This document shows, piece after piece, positions 13,514-14,473 of a stretch of DNA of 14,473 bases (its first letter is position 1; the number at the start of each line of letters is the position of its first letter). The notes below the pieces were generated by a model. It had not been told where the DNA came from and made no database searches. It worked only from the letters and a program-made list of their open reading frames with translations. This stretch comes from Paracoccaceae bacterium (GTDB taxonomy: Bacteria; Pseudomonadota; Alphaproteobacteria; Rhodobacterales; Rhodobacteraceae): positions 1 to 14,473 of the forward strand of contig JALSHL010000211.1 in NCBI GenBank assembly GCA_026982255.1, in the 5' to 3' direction. The position numbers and the translations under genes are program-made.

Positions 13514-13525
13514 TGGGAGAACAAA

Positions 13526-14473
13526 ATGACCGGACTGCCAGAAAAAACCATCCTTCGCACCCTTGCCGGAGAAACGCTGAAAACGCCTCCGGTATGGATG
13601 ATGCGTCAGGCAGGCCGATACCTGCCGGAATATCGCGCCACACGCGCCGACGCGGGCGGTTTTCTGGACCTGTGCTACAATCCCGATTTCGCCACCGAAG
13701 TCACCCTGCAACCGATCCGCCGTTTCGGTTTCGACGCAGCGATCCTGTTCGCCGACATCCTGCTGTTGCCGCAGGCACTGGGCATGGACCTATGGTTCGA
13801 AACCGGCGAAGGCCCGCGCCTCAATCCGGTGACCAATGTTGCCGAACTCGGCCGCCTGAAAGGGAAGGACGACATTCACGACACGCTGGCGCCGGTCTAC
13901 CAGTCCGTCAAACAGATTGCGGCGGCCCTCCCCAAGGAAACCACTTTCATCGGCTTTGCCGGCGCGCCCTGGACCGTGGCGAGCTATATGATCGCCGGTC
14001 GCGGCACACCGGATCAGGGTCCGGCGCGCAAATGGATGTATTCCGACCCAGAAGGATTCGGAAAACTGATCGATCTGGTGACAGATGCCACCATCGAATA
14101 CCTGTCGAAACAGGTGGAGGCCGGCGCCGAGGTTATCAAACTGTTCGACAGCTGGGCCGGCACCCTCGCCGGAAGCTGTTTCGAGGATTACGCCCTTAAA
14201 CCGGCAATCCGCATCGCCACCGAACTGAAATCCCGCTTCCCAGACCTGCCGGTCATCGCCTTCCCGCGCGGGGCCGGTGGCGGCTACATCAAATTCGCCG
14301 ACCGGAAACTGTTCGACGGTCTGGCCATCGACACCTCGGTCCCCGCTGACTGGGCCCGTGATGCGCTGCAAAGCAGGATCACCGTGCAGGGCAACCTTGA
14401 TCCGATGCTGCTGGTGACGGGTGGCGACGCGCTGGAACGCGAGACCCGCCGCCTGCTGGATATCCTTGGCGAC
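13526..14473 (+). CDS. hemE: Uroporphyrinogen decarboxylase, 5' part
   Basis: Decarboxylates the four acetate side chains of uroporphyrinogen III to give coproporphyrinogen III in haem and (bacterio)chlorophyll synthesis. 316 codons are visible, ending in frame at the last base of the window; the family has about 340, so some 25-30 residues including the C-terminal conserved His are missing. Hallmarks: VWMMRQAGRYLPEYR (23-37) with Arg27, Arg31 and Arg37, LFADILLLPQALGM (74-87) with catalytic-type Asp77, GFAGAPWTVASYMIAGRG (143-160) with Tyr154, KLFDSWAG with Ser209, and IAFPRGAGGGY. The start has GGGAGA (13515-13520) five bases upstream, just after the AT-rich palindrome. It diverges from PPSR across the putative origin. 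Truncation is the window edge only. Confidence 0.97.
   Translation, partial: MTGLPEKTILRTLAGETLKTPPVWMMRQAGRYLPEYRATRADAGGFLDLCYNPDFATEVTLQPIRRFGFDAAILFADILLLPQALGMDLWFETGEGPRLNPVTNVAELGRLKGKDDIHDTLAPVYQSVKQIAAALPKETTFIGFAGAPWTVASYMIAGRGTPDQGPARKWMYSDPEGFGKLIDLVTDATIEYLSKQVEAGAEVIKLFDSWAGTLAGSCFEDYALKPAIRIATELKSRFPDLPVIAFPRGAGGGYIKFADRKLFDGLAIDTSVPADWARDALQSRITVQGNLDPMLLVTGGDALERETRRLLDILGD

Larger units (their letters stand above)
13184..13525. other. Probable chromosomal replication origin (oriC), PPSR-hemE spacer
   Basis: This 342-bp gene-free spacer sits between divergent PPSR (RP001) and hemE genes, the pair that flanks the mapped origin of Caulobacter crescentus and the predicted one of Rickettsia prowazekii. 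On direct reading it holds one perfect DnaA box (13196-13204), four 7-of-9 boxes (13236-13244, 13328-13336, 13427-13435, 13459-13467), two GATTC sites, a 12-bp inverted repeat, and an AT-rich segment near 13491-13510 that could melt. It also has to contain the promoters of hemE and of the PPSR operon; TTGATA at 13437 followed after 17 bp by TACGCA is the best, still weak, hemE candidate. Origin function is inferred from context and motifs, not shown. Confidence 0.8.

Noticed and set aside
13513..14199. Plus-strand frame of 228 codons starting just before hemE
   Set aside because: It is a shifted-frame shadow; hemE itself is in the frame from 13526 and runs off the window with perfect family motifs.
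1..14473. Hidden mobile element, CRISPR array, toxin-antitoxin or defence system
   Set aside because: No spaced direct repeats, transposase or integrase motifs, tRNA-flanked junctions or short toxin-like gene pairs were seen; nearly all DNA is accounted for by housekeeping genes.

Overview
The window is a dense, high-GC stretch of an alphaproteobacterial chromosome, most likely from the Rhodobacterales (Roseobacter/Rhodobacter group). Three things point there: the gene run fxsA-secB / dnaQ-coaE-aroE-maf-PPSR / hemE, the Tim44/TimA and Smr genes beside it, and a UbiM-like ubiquinone hydroxylase. This is read from protein motifs and gene order, not from a database search. No phage, IS, CRISPR, rRNA or tRNA was seen.

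Layout. 1-2645 (+): the 3' end of cysK, a MoeB/ThiF-type E1 enzyme overlapping it by one base, and a UbiH/UbiM-family FAD hydroxylase. 2642-4107 (-): a D-2-hydroxyacid dehydrogenase with a small GTG-started DUF6998-like gene overlapping its end; that small gene is clearly AT-richer than its neighbours. 4223-6277 (+): two exported proteins, one with two SH3-like repeats and one resembling DUF2125, ending in a hairpin terminator. 6332-8449 (-): an endonuclease/exonuclease/phosphatase protein, an Smr-domain protein and a Tim44/TimA-like protein, probably one operon read from 8449 down. 8566-9630 (+): fxsA and secB, then a strong terminator. 9673-13183 (-): a tightly overlapping operon read in the order PPSR, maf, aroE, coaE, dnaQ; three junctions are 4-base ATGA overlaps and the last is an 8-base overlap. 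13526-14473 (+): hemE, cut by the window edge. It has no stop inside the window, but it is an unambiguous gene.

The main find is the 342-bp spacer 13184-13525 between the PPSR gene (a homologue of Rickettsia RP001) and hemE. This pair flanks the chromosomal replication origin in Caulobacter crescentus and Rickettsia prowazekii. The spacer holds a perfect DnaA box (TGTGGATAA), four further 7-of-9 matches, two GATTC (GANTC, CcrM-type) sites 11 bp apart, a 12-bp inverted repeat with arms 141 bp apart, and an AT-rich 9-bp palindrome next to the hemE ribosome binding site. It is very probably oriC. The perfect DnaA box abuts the Shine-Dalgarno of the PPSR operon, which ends in the DNA polymerase III epsilon gene.

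The genes are mostly housekeeping: cysteine, molybdopterin or thiamine, ubiquinone, shikimate, CoA and haem synthesis, protein export, and proofreading. The less understood members are the DUF6998-like protein, the two exported proteins, and the dehydrogenase, which lacks the usual catalytic Glu at its expected position.
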